Shown in pieces: positions 1 to 7,592 of a stretch of DNA of 41,951 nucleotides; within the stretch, counting starts at the first letter, position 1, and every line of letters starts with the position of its first letter. The stretch is from Candidatus Faecousia excrementipullorum (lineage in GTDB: Bacteria; Bacillota; Clostridia; Oscillospirales; Oscillospiraceae). The stretch spans positions 1-41,951 of the forward strand of contig DVGG01000022.1 in assembly GCA_018712825.1 (NCBI GenBank). The letters run 5' to 3'. The position numbers and the translations under genes were made by a program. Below the pieces are notes generated by a model, which was not told the DNA's origin, did no database searches, and was given only the letters and a program-made list of their open reading frames with translations.

Positions 1-131
1 CGGATCTTTTTCGCCATCCACGCAGAATGAAAAACAGGAAATACATACAGTATTCCACTGTTTTCCATTCTTTTGTCTGACGAAAAATCTCACGCTGCCA
101 GCTCTTGCCAATTTATTCAGAGCTTCCCTAA
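1..131 (+). repeat. Foldback MITE-like element, copy 1 (left end outside window)
   Basis: This matches the right ~130 bp of the complete element at 2325-2488. It contains the internal palindrome (arms about 26-45 and 49-68) and ends in the terminal repeat, whose reverse complement begins GGGAAGCTCTGAATAAATTG. It stops 8 bp before the ribosome binding site of the cupin gene, so it occupies the 5' leader or promoter region of the cupin-ferredoxin-hcp operon. The missing left arm lies outside the window. Confidence 0.85.
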
Positions 132-151
132 TAGAATCAGGAGGTATATGT

Positions 152-484
152 ATGAACCCCAAAATGAAGAATATCCCTCAGGCTCAGGTGCTTGACCTGA
201 AGGAGCAGATTGCCTATCAGCCGGGGCAGGTGGTGAGCAAGACCCTGGCTCAGAACAGCGCCCTGAGCATTACCCTGTTCTCCTTTGCCAAGGGGGAGGA
301 AATCAGCACCCATGAATCCGGCGGGGATGCCTTCGTCACCTGCCTGGACGGGGTGGGGAGAATCACCATCGATGGGGAGGACTATCTTCTCCGGGAGGGC
401 CAGTCCATTGTCATGCCTGCAGGACACCCCCACGCCGTGTACGGCCAGGAGGCTTTCAAGATGCTGCTGGTGGTTGTATTTTGA
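152..484 (+). CDS. Small single-domain cupin protein
   Basis: A 110-residue protein made of one cupin barrel. The first cupin motif is degenerate (HESGGDAFVTCLDGVGRITI, residues about 51-70) and the second is clear (PAGHPHAV), so a mono-metal site using the histidines is plausible. Small cupins of this kind are sensors, isomerases or dioxygenase-like proteins; the substrate cannot be told from sequence. The start at 152 is supported by AGGAGGT at 139-145. The ferredoxin gene follows 15 bp later and hcp follows that, so the cupin is probably co-transcribed with a nitric-oxide or hydroxylamine detoxification pair. No promoter is visible between the foldback element and the gene. Confidence 0.85.
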   Translation: MNPKMKNIPQAQVLDLKEQIAYQPGQVVSKTLAQNSALSITLFSFAKGEEISTHESGGDAFVTCLDGVGRITIDGEDYLLREGQSIVMPAGHPHAVYGQEAFKMLLVVVF

Positions 485-499
485 AAAAGGAGTGTAAAG

Positions 500-688
500 A
501 TGAAAGCGATTGTAGATAAGGACACCTGCATCGGCTGCGGCCTTTGCTGCGGCGTTTGCCCGGAGGTGTTCTCCATGGACGACGAGGACAAGGCGGAGGC
601 CAATGCCTTTGCAGAAGAAAGCAACAAGAGCCAGGTACAGGAGGCCATTGACGGCTGCCCTGTGGAGGCCATTTCCTGGGAGGATTAA
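500..688 (+). CDS. Single-cluster 4Fe-4S ferredoxin
   Basis: A 62-residue acidic ferredoxin. The likely ligands to one [4Fe-4S] cluster are Cys10, Cys13, Cys16 (CIGCGLC) and Cys53 (DGCPVEAI), the pattern of monocluster bacterial ferredoxins. Cys17 and Cys20 are extra: Cys20 matches the position that forms a disulfide in Thermotoga-type ferredoxins, but no partner cysteine is seen near residue 43. AAGGAG at 487-492 precedes ATG 500. The gene lies between the cupin gene and hcp with a 1-bp gap to hcp, so it is the probable electron donor for Hcp; that pairing is inferred from context. Confidence 0.92.
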   Translation: MKAIVDKDTCIGCGLCCGVCPEVFSMDDEDKAEANAFAEESNKSQVQEAIDGCPVEAISWED

Positions 689-689
689 A

Positions 690-2324
690 ATGGAAAATCA
701 GATGTTTTGTTATCAGTGTCAGGAGACTGCCGGGTGCACCGGCTGCACCCGGGTGGGTGTGTGCGGAAAGACCCCGGATGTGGCCGCCATGCAGGATCTT
801 CTGGTGTATGCGACCCGGGGACTGGCCGCCGTGGCGGTGGCTCTGGGCCGGGAGGGGCAGGAGGTGTCCCCGGCGGTGAACCGCACCATCACCCAGAACC
901 TGTTTGCCACCATCACCAACGCCAATTTTGACAAAGCCCGCATTGAGGGCCGGATTGCCGCCACTCTGGAGGAGAAGAAAGCCCTCCTTGACCGCCTTTC
1001 CCACAAGGACAACCTGCCGGAGGCGGCTCTGTGGGACGGCTCCGGGGACTGGGCAGCCAAGGCAAAGACTGTGGGGGTGCTGTCCACGGAAAACGAGGAC
1101 ATTCGTTCCCTCCGGGAGCTGATCACCTACGGCCTGAAGGGTCTTTCCGCCTACACCAAGCACGCCAATGTGCTGCTTCAGGAGGACCGAGAGCTGGAGG
1201 CCTTTTTGCAGCGGGCTCTGGCTGCCACCCTGGATGACACCCTGGGGGTAAAGGACCTGGTGGCCCTGACTCTGGAAACCGGCAAGTACGGCGTGTCTGC
1301 CATGGCCCTTCTGGACAAGGCCAACACCTCTGCCTACGGCAACCCGGAAATCAGCCGGGTGAAGCTGGGGGTGGGGAAGAACCCCGGCATTCTGGTGTCC
1401 GGCCACGATCTGCGGGATCTGGAGATGCTCCTGGAGCAGACCCAGGGCACCGGGGTGGATGTGTATACCCACTCGGAGATGCTCCCGGCTCACTACTACC
1501 CGGCCTTCAAGAAGTACCCCAACTTCGTGGGCAACTACGGCAACGCCTGGTGGAAGCAGAAGGAGGAGTTTGAGGCCTTCCGGGGCCCCATCCTCATGAC
1601 CACCAACTGCATCGTGCCCCCCAAGGACAGCTACAAAGACCGGCTCTACACCACCGGTGCCGCAGGCTTCTCCGGCTGCAAGCACATCCCCGGGGAAATC
1701 GGGGAGAAGAAGGACTTTTCCCGGATCATCGCCCAGGCCAAGACCTGCCAGCCTCCTAAGGAACTGGAGTCCGGGGAGATTGTGGGCGGCTTTGCCCATG
1801 AGCAGGTCTTTGCTCTGGCGGACAAGGTGGTGCAGGCGGTAAAGAGCGGCGCCATCCGGAAATTCGTGGTGATGGCAGGCTGCGACGGCCGGGCCAAGAG
1901 CCGGGATTATTACCGGGCCTTTGCAGAGGCTCTGCCCCGGGATACGGTGATTCTCACCGCCGGCTGCGCCAAGTACCGGTACAACAAGCTGAACCTGGGA
2001 GATATCGGCGGCATTCCCCGGGTGCTGGACGCCGGGCAGTGCAACGACTCCTACTCCCTGGCAGTCATTGCCCTGAAGCTGAAGGAGATTTTCGGCCTTG
2101 CAGACATCAACGACCTGCCCATCGTGTATAACATCGCCTGGTACGAGCAAAAAGCGGTGATTGTGCTGCTGGCCCTACTGTACCTGGGGGTGAAGAACAT
2201 CCACCTGGGCCCCACCCTGCCTGCCTTCCTCAGCCCCAATGTGGCAAAGGTACTGGTGGAGAATTTCGGCATTGCCGGCATTACCACCGTGGAAGAGGAC
2301 ATGCAGCTGTTCTTCGGCGCATAA
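690..2324 (+). CDS. hcp: Hybrid cluster protein (hydroxylamine reductase / NO reductase)
   Basis: A 544-residue Hcp. The N-terminal cluster motif is Cys7-x2-Cys10-x8-Cys19-x5-Cys25, the spacing of class I enzymes with a [4Fe-4S] cluster. The hybrid-cluster ligands are present in order: His in SGHDL, Glu in THSEMLPAH, Cys in TTNCIVPP, Cys in GFSGCKH, Cys in MAGCDGR, Cys in TAGCAKY and Glu in AWYEQK. Known activities of the family are reduction of hydroxylamine and of nitric oxide, and protein S-nitrosylation in E. coli. I place the start at 690, where GGGAGG (679-684) gives good spacing and the protein begins [11 protein letters not shown]; the open frame extends back to 603 inside the ferredoxin gene, but that is not needed. 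The stop codon touches the next foldback element. Confidence 0.96.
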   Translation: MENQMFCYQCQETAGCTGCTRVGVCGKTPDVAAMQDLLVYATRGLAAVAVALGREGQEVSPAVNRTITQNLFATITNANFDKARIEGRIAATLEEKKALLDRLSHKDNLPEAALWDGSGDWAAKAKTVGVLSTENEDIRSLRELITYGLKGLSAYTKHANVLLQEDRELEAFLQRALAATLDDTLGVKDLVALTLETGKYGVSAMALLDKANTSAYGNPEISRVKLGVGKNPGILVSGHDLRDLEMLLEQTQGTGVDVYTHSEMLPAHYYPAFKKYPNFVGNYGNAWWKQKEEFEAFRGPILMTTNCIVPPKDSYKDRLYTTGAAGFSGCKHIPGEIGEKKDFSRIIAQAKTCQPPKELESGEIVGGFAHEQVFALADKVVQAVKSGAIRKFVVMAGCDGRAKSRDYYRAFAEALPRDTVILTAGCAKYRYNKLNLGDIGGIPRVLDAGQCNDSYSLAVIALKLKEIFGLADINDLPIVYNIAWYEQKAVIVLLALLYLGVKNIHLGPTLPAFLSPNVAKVLVENFGIAGITTVEEDMQLFFGA

Positions 2325-2488
2325 GGGAACCTCTGAATAAATCGTCTGCGGCTGAACAGCGGATCTTTTTCCCCATCCATGCAGAATGGAAAACAGGAAA
2401 TACAAGAAGTATTCCCCTGTTTTCCATTCTTTTGTCTGAGGAAAAATCTCTCGCTGTCAGCTCTTGCCGATTTAATCAGAGCTTCCTA
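2325..2488 (+). repeat. Foldback MITE-like element, copy 2 (complete)
   Basis: About 164 bp. The left end GGGAACCTCTGAATAAATCG and the reverse complement of the right end match at 17 of 20 positions. The inverted repeat continues inward: GCTGAACAGCG pairs with CGCTGTCAGC, and an inner stem (about 2386-2403 with 2409-2427) closes on a short loop, so nearly the whole element is one hairpin. It has no ORF. TAAG occurs at both flanks (2322-2325 and 2487-2490), compatible with a TA-type target duplication as in IS630/Tc1 elements; that family assignment is inference. Partial copies in the same orientation lie at 1-131 and from 41820. Confidence 0.88.
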
Positions 2489-2490
2489 AG

Positions 2491-2532
2491 AAAAAGCCCA
2501 TTCTCTGGATTTTTCCGGAGAATGGGCTTTTT
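2491..2532. terminator. Bidirectional terminator between hcp and the hydrolase operon
   Basis: A long hairpin with arms AAAAAGCCCATTCTCTGG (2491-2508) and CCGGAGAATGGGCTTTTT (2515-2532) and one mismatch. The A-run on the left and T-run on the right make it a rho-independent terminator for both strands. It ends the plus-strand hcp operon and the converging minus-strand operon whose last gene stops at 2539. Confidence 0.92.
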
Positions 2533-2538
2533 GGTGCA

Positions 2539-3762
2539 TCAGGGGTTCAGGGAGAAGGTGTACCAGGCGGAGGGGTCGTCGTAATTCTCGTTGGGAACCC
2601 ACACCATGGTTTTGTCTGTCAGGTTGTAGATGGCACTGTGGACGGTGCAGCCGTTGCCGTCGTCGTTGTCCCAGGTTCTCCGGCCCACGGCGGCCAGCAC
2701 ATCCATGGCGGCGCTTTCATCGGCTACCACGCCATTGGTCTGGGAGAGAATCTCGTAAATCTTTTCGTACCGGTCGTAGCCCTTCTTCTCCTCCGGGGCG
2801 CAGCCATCGTAGTAGCCGGGGGTGAGGACGAAGTTGGTAATCACCTGGTAGTCTGTGGAGCCTTCCAGCTCCCCTACATAGGCATCGTCGTCGTTGTAAA
2901 TCACCTTCAGCTCCCGGGCGGTGCCGTCATTGTCCGTGGCGTCGGTGCCGGTCACCCACTCCAAAATGGCGCTTTTGCCGGTGGCGTCGGCTACCATGTA
3001 GTGATAGGAGGTGATGGCGGAGTCGTGGAGGTCATAGCTTCTCGCAATTTCCACCGCCTCTTCCACGGAGTCTGCGTAGTCCAGAATCAGCCGCAGGAGC
3101 GTGGTGGAGGTGAAGTCCGGCTTGTCGGTGTTCTGGTCGGTGGCCACGGTCTGCGCACCGCCCTGGTAGGTCATGAAAATGCCGCAGCTGACACCGGCGT
3201 CGTTGATGCCGTCCAGAGGGGCATAGGGAGCAGCCAGGCAGGTAACATAATCCATAAGGCCTCCCAGGTCGCTGTTCACATCAATGCCCAGGAATTGCAG
3301 GTCAACGGTGGAAATGCTGGCGTGGCGGCCCGCATTCTTCTCGGTGAACACCAGGCAGGTGTTGGTCTTGGAGAAATCGTAGTTTCTGCCGAAGAGCACA
3401 TCCCCATCGGGAGTCTGGGCGGTGAAGGCGGAGCAGCCGATCTCCGGGCTTTCCAGTCCCATGTCAATGAGACCCTTGGTGATGTTGCCGGTGATGAAGG
3501 CAATCAGCTCGGCGTCACTGGACACGCCCCCCTGGGCCACAAAGTCATCCAGGTAGAAGTCCCCGTGGACCTGCATGGTATACACGGAGCCGTCCTGGTG
3601 GTCGTCGTTGCGGGTGCGGAGCTGGGTGATGGAGAAGGCGGTGGCCAGCTCGTTGTGGAAGATTGCGTAGACGGCAATGCCCAGAATCAGCACCAAAGCA
3701 ACCAGGGTAATACCGATTCCCAGCAGGATTTTGCCCCACCGGGGCATGGTTTTGGTTTTCAT
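2539..3762 (-). CDS. Membrane-anchored linear amide C-N hydrolase (choloylglycine hydrolase-like Ntn fold)
   Basis: A 407-residue protein. Residues 10-34 form one membrane helix after a basic start, so the catalytic part should lie outside the cell. The motif GCSAF ... GRNYDFS gives Cys110, Arg126 and Asp129. The offsets +16 and +19 from the cysteine equal those of Cys2, Arg18 and Asp21 in bile salt hydrolases. A later ITNFVLTPG may supply the conserved Asn. The family cleaves linear amides such as bile salt conjugates, penicillin V and N-acyl lactones; the substrate here is unknown. Because Ntn enzymes need a free N-terminal Cys, cleavage before Cys110 is expected. The gene is last of three; its ribosome site AAGGAG overlaps the stop of the aldehyde dehydrogenase gene upstream. 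Confidence 0.88.
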   Translation of the reverse strand: MKTKTMPRWGKILLGIGITLVALVLILGIAVYAIFHNELATAFSITQLRTRNDDHQDGSVYTMQVHGDFYLDDFVAQGGVSSDAELIAFITGNITKGLIDMGLESPEIGCSAFTAQTPDGDVLFGRNYDFSKTNTCLVFTEKNAGRHASISTVDLQFLGIDVNSDLGGLMDYVTCLAAPYAPLDGINDAGVSCGIFMTYQGGAQTVATDQNTDKPDFTSTTLLRLILDYADSVEEAVEIARSYDLHDSAITSYHYMVADATGKSAILEWVTGTDATDNDGTARELKVIYNDDDAYVGELEGSTDYQVITNFVLTPGYYDGCAPEEKKGYDRYEKIYEILSQTNGVVADESAAMDVLAAVGRRTWDNDDGNGCTVHSAIYNLTDKTMVWVPNENYDDPSAWYTFSLNP

Positions 3763-3773
3763 AGAAACACTCC

Positions 3774-5147
3774 TTATCTTAAAAACAGCCGAACCAGCTT
3801 CCGGTTCAGGCCTTTTTTGTATGGCTGGTACCGCATGGGCAGATCCAGCCAGGTCTTCTTATCCACAATGGCCTTTTGATGGGATAAGGCGGCAAAGCCA
3901 GCCTTGCCGTGATAGCTGCCCATGCCGCTTTCTCCCACGCCCCCAAAGGGCAGGTGGCTGGTAGCCAGATGGATGATGGTATCGTTGATACAGCCGCCGC
4001 CGAAGTCCAGCCGGGCGGAAACCTCCCGGATGCGCTGTCTGTTCCGGGAGAACAGGTAGAGAGCCAGGGGCTTGGGGCGGCTTAGAAGCTGGGTGTAGAC
4101 CGCTTCCAAGTCCCGGTAGGTAAGGATAGGCAGGATGGGGCCGAAAATCTCCTCCTGCATTACCGGGTCCTCCCAGGTGACCTGGGTCATCACCGTGGGG
4201 GCGATTTGTTGGGATTCTGCCAGGCTTTCTCCGCCTATGACGGTCTTTTGGGGGTCTAAAAGGCCCAGAAGCCGGGTGAAGTGCTTTTCGTTGATGATTT
4301 TTCCGTAGTTGGGGTTATCCAGGGGATTTTCCCCGAACTGCTTTGTAATCTCCTGTTTCAGGGCCTCCACCAGCCGGGGCAGCACCTTTTCCTGGCACAG
4401 GATGAAGTCCGGGGCCACGCAGGTCTGGCCGCAGTTGAGGAATTTTCCGAACACAATCCGCCGGGCGGCAAGGGAAATGGGGGCGGTATCGTCCACGATG
4501 CAGGGACTCTTTCCGCCCAATTCCAGCACCACCGGGGTCAGGTGCTCTGCCGCCTTCCGCAGCACCTCCTTGCCTACGGACTGGCTGCCGGTGAAGAAGA
4601 TGAAGTCAAACTTCTCCTGAAGCAGGGCTGCGTTTTCTGCCCGGCCGCCGGTAATCACCGTCACCAGCTCCGGAGGGAAGCAGGCGGCAATCAGTTCCCC
4701 AATCACCTTTGCGGTGTGGGGGGCGTAGGCGCTGGGCTTGACCATGGCGGTGTTACCGGCGGCGATGGCGGCAGCCAGAGGCTCCAAGGTAAGAAGGAAT
4801 GGATAATTCCAGGGGCTCATAATCAGGGTGTTGCCGTAGGGGGCGGGCTTGCGGTAGCTCCGGGCGGCAAACTGGGCAAGGGGTGTGGGGACGGTTTTCT
4901 CCCGGGCAAGCCCTCTTGTGTGGCGGAGGAAATAGGAGATTTCCGAGAGGGTCAGACCCACCTCGCACATATAGCTTTCATAATCGCTTTTTCCCAAATC
5001 CTGGGCAAGGGCCTGGCAGATGGCATCTTCCCGGCTCTGGATTTCCCGGTAGAGCCGCCGGAGCATTTCCAGGCGGAAGTCAACAGAAAAGGTATTTCCT
5101 CCCTGGAAATAGGCTTTTTGCCTTTGTAATTGTTCCGAAATGTTCAT
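3774..5147 (-). CDS. NAD(P)-dependent aldehyde dehydrogenase, class 3-like
   Basis: A 457-residue aldehyde dehydrogenase that oxidises aldehydes to acids with NAD(P)+. Visible catalytic features are Asn114 in PWNYP, Lys137 in MVKPS, Glu209 in LELGGKSP and the nucleophile Cys243 in NCGQTC. The short length and lack of an N-terminal extension fit the class 3 / fatty-aldehyde type. A basic, hydrophobic C-terminus could give weak membrane contact. It starts at 5147 with AGGAGG just upstream, and its ATG overlaps the stop of the alcohol dehydrogenase gene (ATGA), indicating translational coupling. Together the two enzymes would interconvert an alcohol, an aldehyde and an acid; which ones is not evident. 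Confidence 0.95.
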   Translation of the reverse strand: MNISEQLQRQKAYFQGGNTFSVDFRLEMLRRLYREIQSREDAICQALAQDLGKSDYESYMCEVGLTLSEISYFLRHTRGLAREKTVPTPLAQFAARSYRKPAPYGNTLIMSPWNYPFLLTLEPLAAAIAAGNTAMVKPSAYAPHTAKVIGELIAACFPPELVTVITGGRAENAALLQEKFDFIFFTGSQSVGKEVLRKAAEHLTPVVLELGGKSPCIVDDTAPISLAARRIVFGKFLNCGQTCVAPDFILCQEKVLPRLVEALKQEITKQFGENPLDNPNYGKIINEKHFTRLLGLLDPQKTVIGGESLAESQQIAPTVMTQVTWEDPVMQEEIFGPILPILTYRDLEAVYTQLLSRPKPLALYLFSRNRQRIREVSARLDFGGGCINDTIIHLATSHLPFGGVGESGMGSYHGKAGFAALSHQKAIVDKKTWLDLPMRYQPYKKGLNRKLVRLFLR

Positions 5148-6355
5148 GCTTTCCTCCTGTCTGATACCTGGCGGTAAAAGGTTTCCAGCTCCCGGGCGGT
5201 CATAAGCTTTGGCACCGGGTAGAGAGGATTTGCCTCCCGGGCGGCGTGGCGGGCCATCCGGGGGATGTCTCCGGGCTGGATATTTGGCAGGGTCTGGGGA
5301 ATCCCCAGCTGCCGGTTCAGGTTCTCAACCGCCTGAATAAAGGCAGCCGCTCCTTCTTTGTGGCTTTGGGTTTTCTCTGCCACCCCGGCGGCGATGCCCA
5401 GATCGTGAAGCTTTTTGGCAGCGGAGGCGCCGTAGCTTTTCAGCACGATAGGCAGCAGCACCGCGTTGGCAAGGCCGTGGGGGGTGTTGTACTGACCGCC
5501 TAAGGAGTGGGCCACGGCGTGGACATAGCCTACGTAGGAACGGGAGAAGGCCACCCCTGCCATGTAGGCGGCTTTCAGCATGGCCTCCCGGGCATCGGCG
5601 TTTTCCGGCAGGGCGTAGGCGGTCTGGATGTTCTCAAAAATCAGCTTTGCGGACTGGATTGCCAGAGAACGGGTGCGTTTTGTGGTAGAGCCGCCGATGT
5701 AAGCCTCCACGCTGTGGGTCAGGGCGTCCATGCCGGTGGTGGCGGTAAGGTGGGGCGGCAGGGAATAGGTCATTTTGGGGTCCAGCACTGCCACCCGGGG
5801 AATGAGGGTAAAGTCATTCATGGTGTATTTATGCTTTGCCTTCCGGTCGGTGATGACGGCGGTGAGGGTGGCTTCGCTGCCTGTACCGGCGGTGGTGGGG
5901 ATGGCAATGAGGAGGGGAATCCGCCGCAGAACCTTCAGAAGGCCTTTCATCTGGGAAAGGGACTTCTTAGGGTAGGCGATGCAGGCACCTACACCCTTGG
6001 CGCAGTCCATGGAGGAGCCGCCTCCGAAGGCGATGAGAGCCTGGCAGTTATTTTCTATGTAGAGGGCCTTGGCCTCCGCCACGTTGTCCGTGGTGGGGTT
6101 GGGGCAGGTTTGGTCGTAGACGGAGCAATGAATCCCCGCCTGTTCCAGAAGGGAGATGAGGGGGGCAGGAATCCCCTGGCGGAACACCCCCGGGTCTGTC
6201 ACCAGCAGCACCGAGGTGATCTGCTTCTTTTGCAGCAGGGGAATCACGTCCGCTACCCTATGGAGAATCTCCGGCTCCCGGTAGGGGAGAATCGGAATTG
6301 CCAGCCGGAAGGCAAATTGCACCCCCCGACAGAGTATTTTTTCCGGCAGCAGCAT
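5144..6355 (-). CDS. Iron-containing alcohol dehydrogenase
   Basis: A 403-residue group III (Fe-dependent) alcohol dehydrogenase that interconverts an alcohol and an aldehyde with NAD(P)(H). Metal ligands are Asp210 and His214 (GMDALTHSVEAY), His279 and His293; the D-x3-H pair and the 14-residue spacing of the last two histidines match lactaldehyde reductase FucO. The nucleotide-binding motif GGGSSMD is at 111-117. I start at 6355 because AGGAAGGAG sits 7 bp upstream; the frame extends to 6394, but that ATG lies at the predicted transcription start. First gene of a three-gene operon under the promoter and Rex-like operator at 6400-6431. Confidence 0.94.
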   Translation of the reverse strand: MLLPEKILCRGVQFAFRLAIPILPYREPEILHRVADVIPLLQKKQITSVLLVTDPGVFRQGIPAPLISLLEQAGIHCSVYDQTCPNPTTDNVAEAKALYIENNCQALIAFGGGSSMDCAKGVGACIAYPKKSLSQMKGLLKVLRRIPLLIAIPTTAGTGSEATLTAVITDRKAKHKYTMNDFTLIPRVAVLDPKMTYSLPPHLTATTGMDALTHSVEAYIGGSTTKRTRSLAIQSAKLIFENIQTAYALPENADAREAMLKAAYMAGVAFSRSYVGYVHAVAHSLGGQYNTPHGLANAVLLPIVLKSYGASAAKKLHDLGIAAGVAEKTQSHKEGAAAFIQAVENLNRQLGIPQTLPNIQPGDIPRMARHAAREANPLYPVPKLMTARELETFYRQVSDRRKA

Positions 6356-6399
6356 AGAACCGCTCCTTCCTGATAATGTTGACAGGTAAACCAAAAGGG

Positions 6400-6428
6400 A
6401 TTATACCCACCGATTGTTGATTTGTCAA
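6400..6428 (-). promoter_or_regulatory. Consensus sigma-A promoter of the alcohol/aldehyde dehydrogenase operon
   Basis: On the minus strand, TTGACA (6423-6428) and TATAAT (6400-6405) are separated by exactly 17 bp; both boxes match consensus at all six positions. Transcription should start near 6393, leaving a leader of about 38 nt before the start at 6355. A promoter this strong suggests control by a repressor, and the palindrome at 6414-6431 overlaps its -35 box. Confidence 0.9.
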
Positions 6429-6431
6429 CAA
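6414..6431. promoter_or_regulatory. Probable Rex (redox-sensing repressor) operator
   Basis: TTGTTGA-TTTG-TCAACAA is a perfect 7-bp inverted repeat around a 4-bp centre. The known Rex consensus in Gram-positive bacteria is TTGTTAA-N4-TTAACAA; this site has the same length, spacing and outer bases, differing only by a symmetrical A-to-G change in each arm. It covers the whole -35 box. Rex releases DNA when NADH rises and typically controls alcohol and aldehyde dehydrogenase genes, matching the genes downstream. No rex gene is in the window. Confidence 0.75.
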
Positions 6432-6925
6432 AAATCTTTGCGCCGGGGTGCCCCCGGTGTCAATTTCGCACGCCGGGGTGCCCCCGGTGGCAATGCGCAC
6501 GGTAATCTTCAGCAAATCGTTACTGCCCCTCCAGTGCCCGGTAACGTTACCGAGCAAAATGGGGAGCGAAAACATGGGCACCATGCACGTACTGACAGCG
6601 GTGGCACACCGCCCCGCCCGGTATCGGCGGCTTGTCCGCCGAACTTATTCACTATTCACTCTTCACTATTCACTAAAAACGCCCGGTATCGATGCTGCCT
6701 CCAAAGGCTCCCTTGCGAAAGGGAGCTGGTACCACAGGCATCTGAGGGATTCACAGTTGGCACTTCCAGAAAGAATGGGCCTATGTGGAAACCTGCAAGC
6801 CTGTGGAATCCCCCCGGTTTTGCCAGAGGCAAAACCACCCCCCTTTGGCAAGGGGGGCTTTGGGCTAGTCCCGATTTTGCACCCATATCATCTCGTTGTT
6901 GAAGTACCCGCCGTCAATTTACGGC
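6432..6925 (+). repeat. Composite intergenic repeat island A
   Basis: A non-coding stretch made of modules that recur at 8660-8957, 13273-13540 and 19603-20035. In order: two tandem ~29-bp GC-rich units near 6440-6500; a block ending ACTGCCCCTCCAGTGCCCGG (about 6521-6540); the head block CGCCCGGTATCGGCGGCTTG followed by TCCGCCGAA (about 6614-6642); short tandem TATTCACT/CTTCACT words (about 6646-6674); then a double-hairpin tail block starting GGCTCCCTTG (6706) with GAGGGATTCACAG and a GGTTTTGCCAGAGGCAAAACC palindrome core. No gene is seen. From about 6926 to 6994 I see nothing recognisable. Confidence 0.75.
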
Positions 6926-6994
6926 TTCCTTTTGTAGCTATGGTTTAAGATTGTTCGGACTGGGGAAAAATGGAAAGGATGGGTTTGGGGGAAA

Positions 6995-7025
6995 AGAAAA
7001 CGCCTCCCAGAAGGGAGGCGTTTTT
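6995..7025 (-). terminator. Terminator of the ACT-domain gene
   Basis: The stem CGCCTCCC / GGGAGGCG (7001-7008 and 7013-7020) has a four-base loop, with an A-run on the left and T-run on the right. On the minus strand it begins 10 bp beyond the stop codon at 7035. The symmetrical tracts would also let it stop plus-strand transcripts leaving the repeat island. Confidence 0.9.
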
Positions 7026-7034
7026 GAAAGTGAA

Positions 7035-7475
7035 TCAGCCGGCCAGAATCTCGGCCTTGATCACATAGGGGGTGTCCCGCAGGAGCCGCAGAAGCTCCTC
7101 CAGCTGCACCGTCAGATCAATGGTCTCGGCGGAGATGGTCACCACGGCGCAGCCGTTGGTGGGGACGATGGAGTTGATGGTCATAAGGTTTGCGTGATAG
7201 TCGGCAAAGATGGAGAGAATCCCCGAAAGAACACCCGGCTCATCCTGCAAAATCAGCTGGAAGGTAATAATCCGACCGGTCATCATACTCTGAAAGGGGA
7301 GCACGGAATCCCGGTATTTATAAAAGGCGCTGCGGCTGATGTTGGTCATCCGGGTGGCCTCGTTGACAGTGGTGGCTTCCCCGGTGGAGAGCAGGCGCTT
7401 GGCCTCGGCAACCTTGAGGAAGACCTCCGGCAAGGCGCTGGCTTCTACAATATAGTATTTAGGTGAATTTGCCAT
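7035..7475 (-). CDS. ACT-domain regulatory protein, PheB/UPF0735 family
   Basis: A 146-residue protein. The N-terminal half (residues 1-65, with EATTVNEATRMTNISRSAFYKY) resembles a small helix-turn-helix, and the C-terminal half (about 68-145, starting GRIITFQLILQDEPGVLSGIL) is an ACT domain, a fold that binds amino acids. The family was named from its position next to phenylalanine genes (pheB); its function is not settled. I start at 7475, where AGGAGGT lies 5 bp upstream and a consensus-like promoter lies further upstream; the open frame runs far back through ytvI on the other strand, but that is an artefact of high GC content. It is divergent from ytvI. Confidence 0.88.
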   Translation of the reverse strand: MANSPKYYIVEASALPEVFLKVAEAKRLLSTGEATTVNEATRMTNISRSAFYKYRDSVLPFQSMMTGRIITFQLILQDEPGVLSGILSIFADYHANLMTINSIVPTNGCAVVTISAETIDLTVQLEELLRLLRDTPYVIKAEILAG

Positions 7476-7526
7476 TGTGGACCTCCTGTGTCCTGGAAAT
7501 GGGAAAATATTGCTATAACCGTGATA

Positions 7527-7555
7527 ATTATACAGCAAAGGAAACAAAATTTCAA
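7527..7555 (-). promoter_or_regulatory. Sigma-A promoter of the ACT-domain gene
   Basis: On the minus strand, TTGAAA (7550-7555) and TATAAT (7527-7532) are spaced by 17 bp. The predicted start is near 7520, about 45 nt before ATG 7475. It lies in the AT-rich gap shared with the divergent ytvI gene; I could not identify an equally good promoter for ytvI. Confidence 0.82.
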
Positions 7556-7592
7556 GTGTGGATGCAAAATCTTTGGAAAATAGGAGGAAAAC

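Noticed and set aside
603..689. Earlier start for hcp inside the ferredoxin gene
   Set aside because: The 29 extra residues are the ferredoxin coding sequence in another frame; ATG 690 has a ribosome site and gives the standard N-terminus.
456..2150. Long minus-strand frame opposite hcp
   Set aside because: Shadow frame of hcp; the plus-strand protein has all Hcp cluster ligands.
2322..2490. Foldback element as merely part of the hcp terminator
   Set aside because: It has terminal inverted repeats and recurs at two other places in different contexts, and a separate classical terminator follows at 2491-2532.
6356..6394. Upstream start for the alcohol dehydrogenase
   Set aside because: That ATG coincides with the predicted transcription start and has no ribosome site; ATG at 6355 has AGGAAGGAG.
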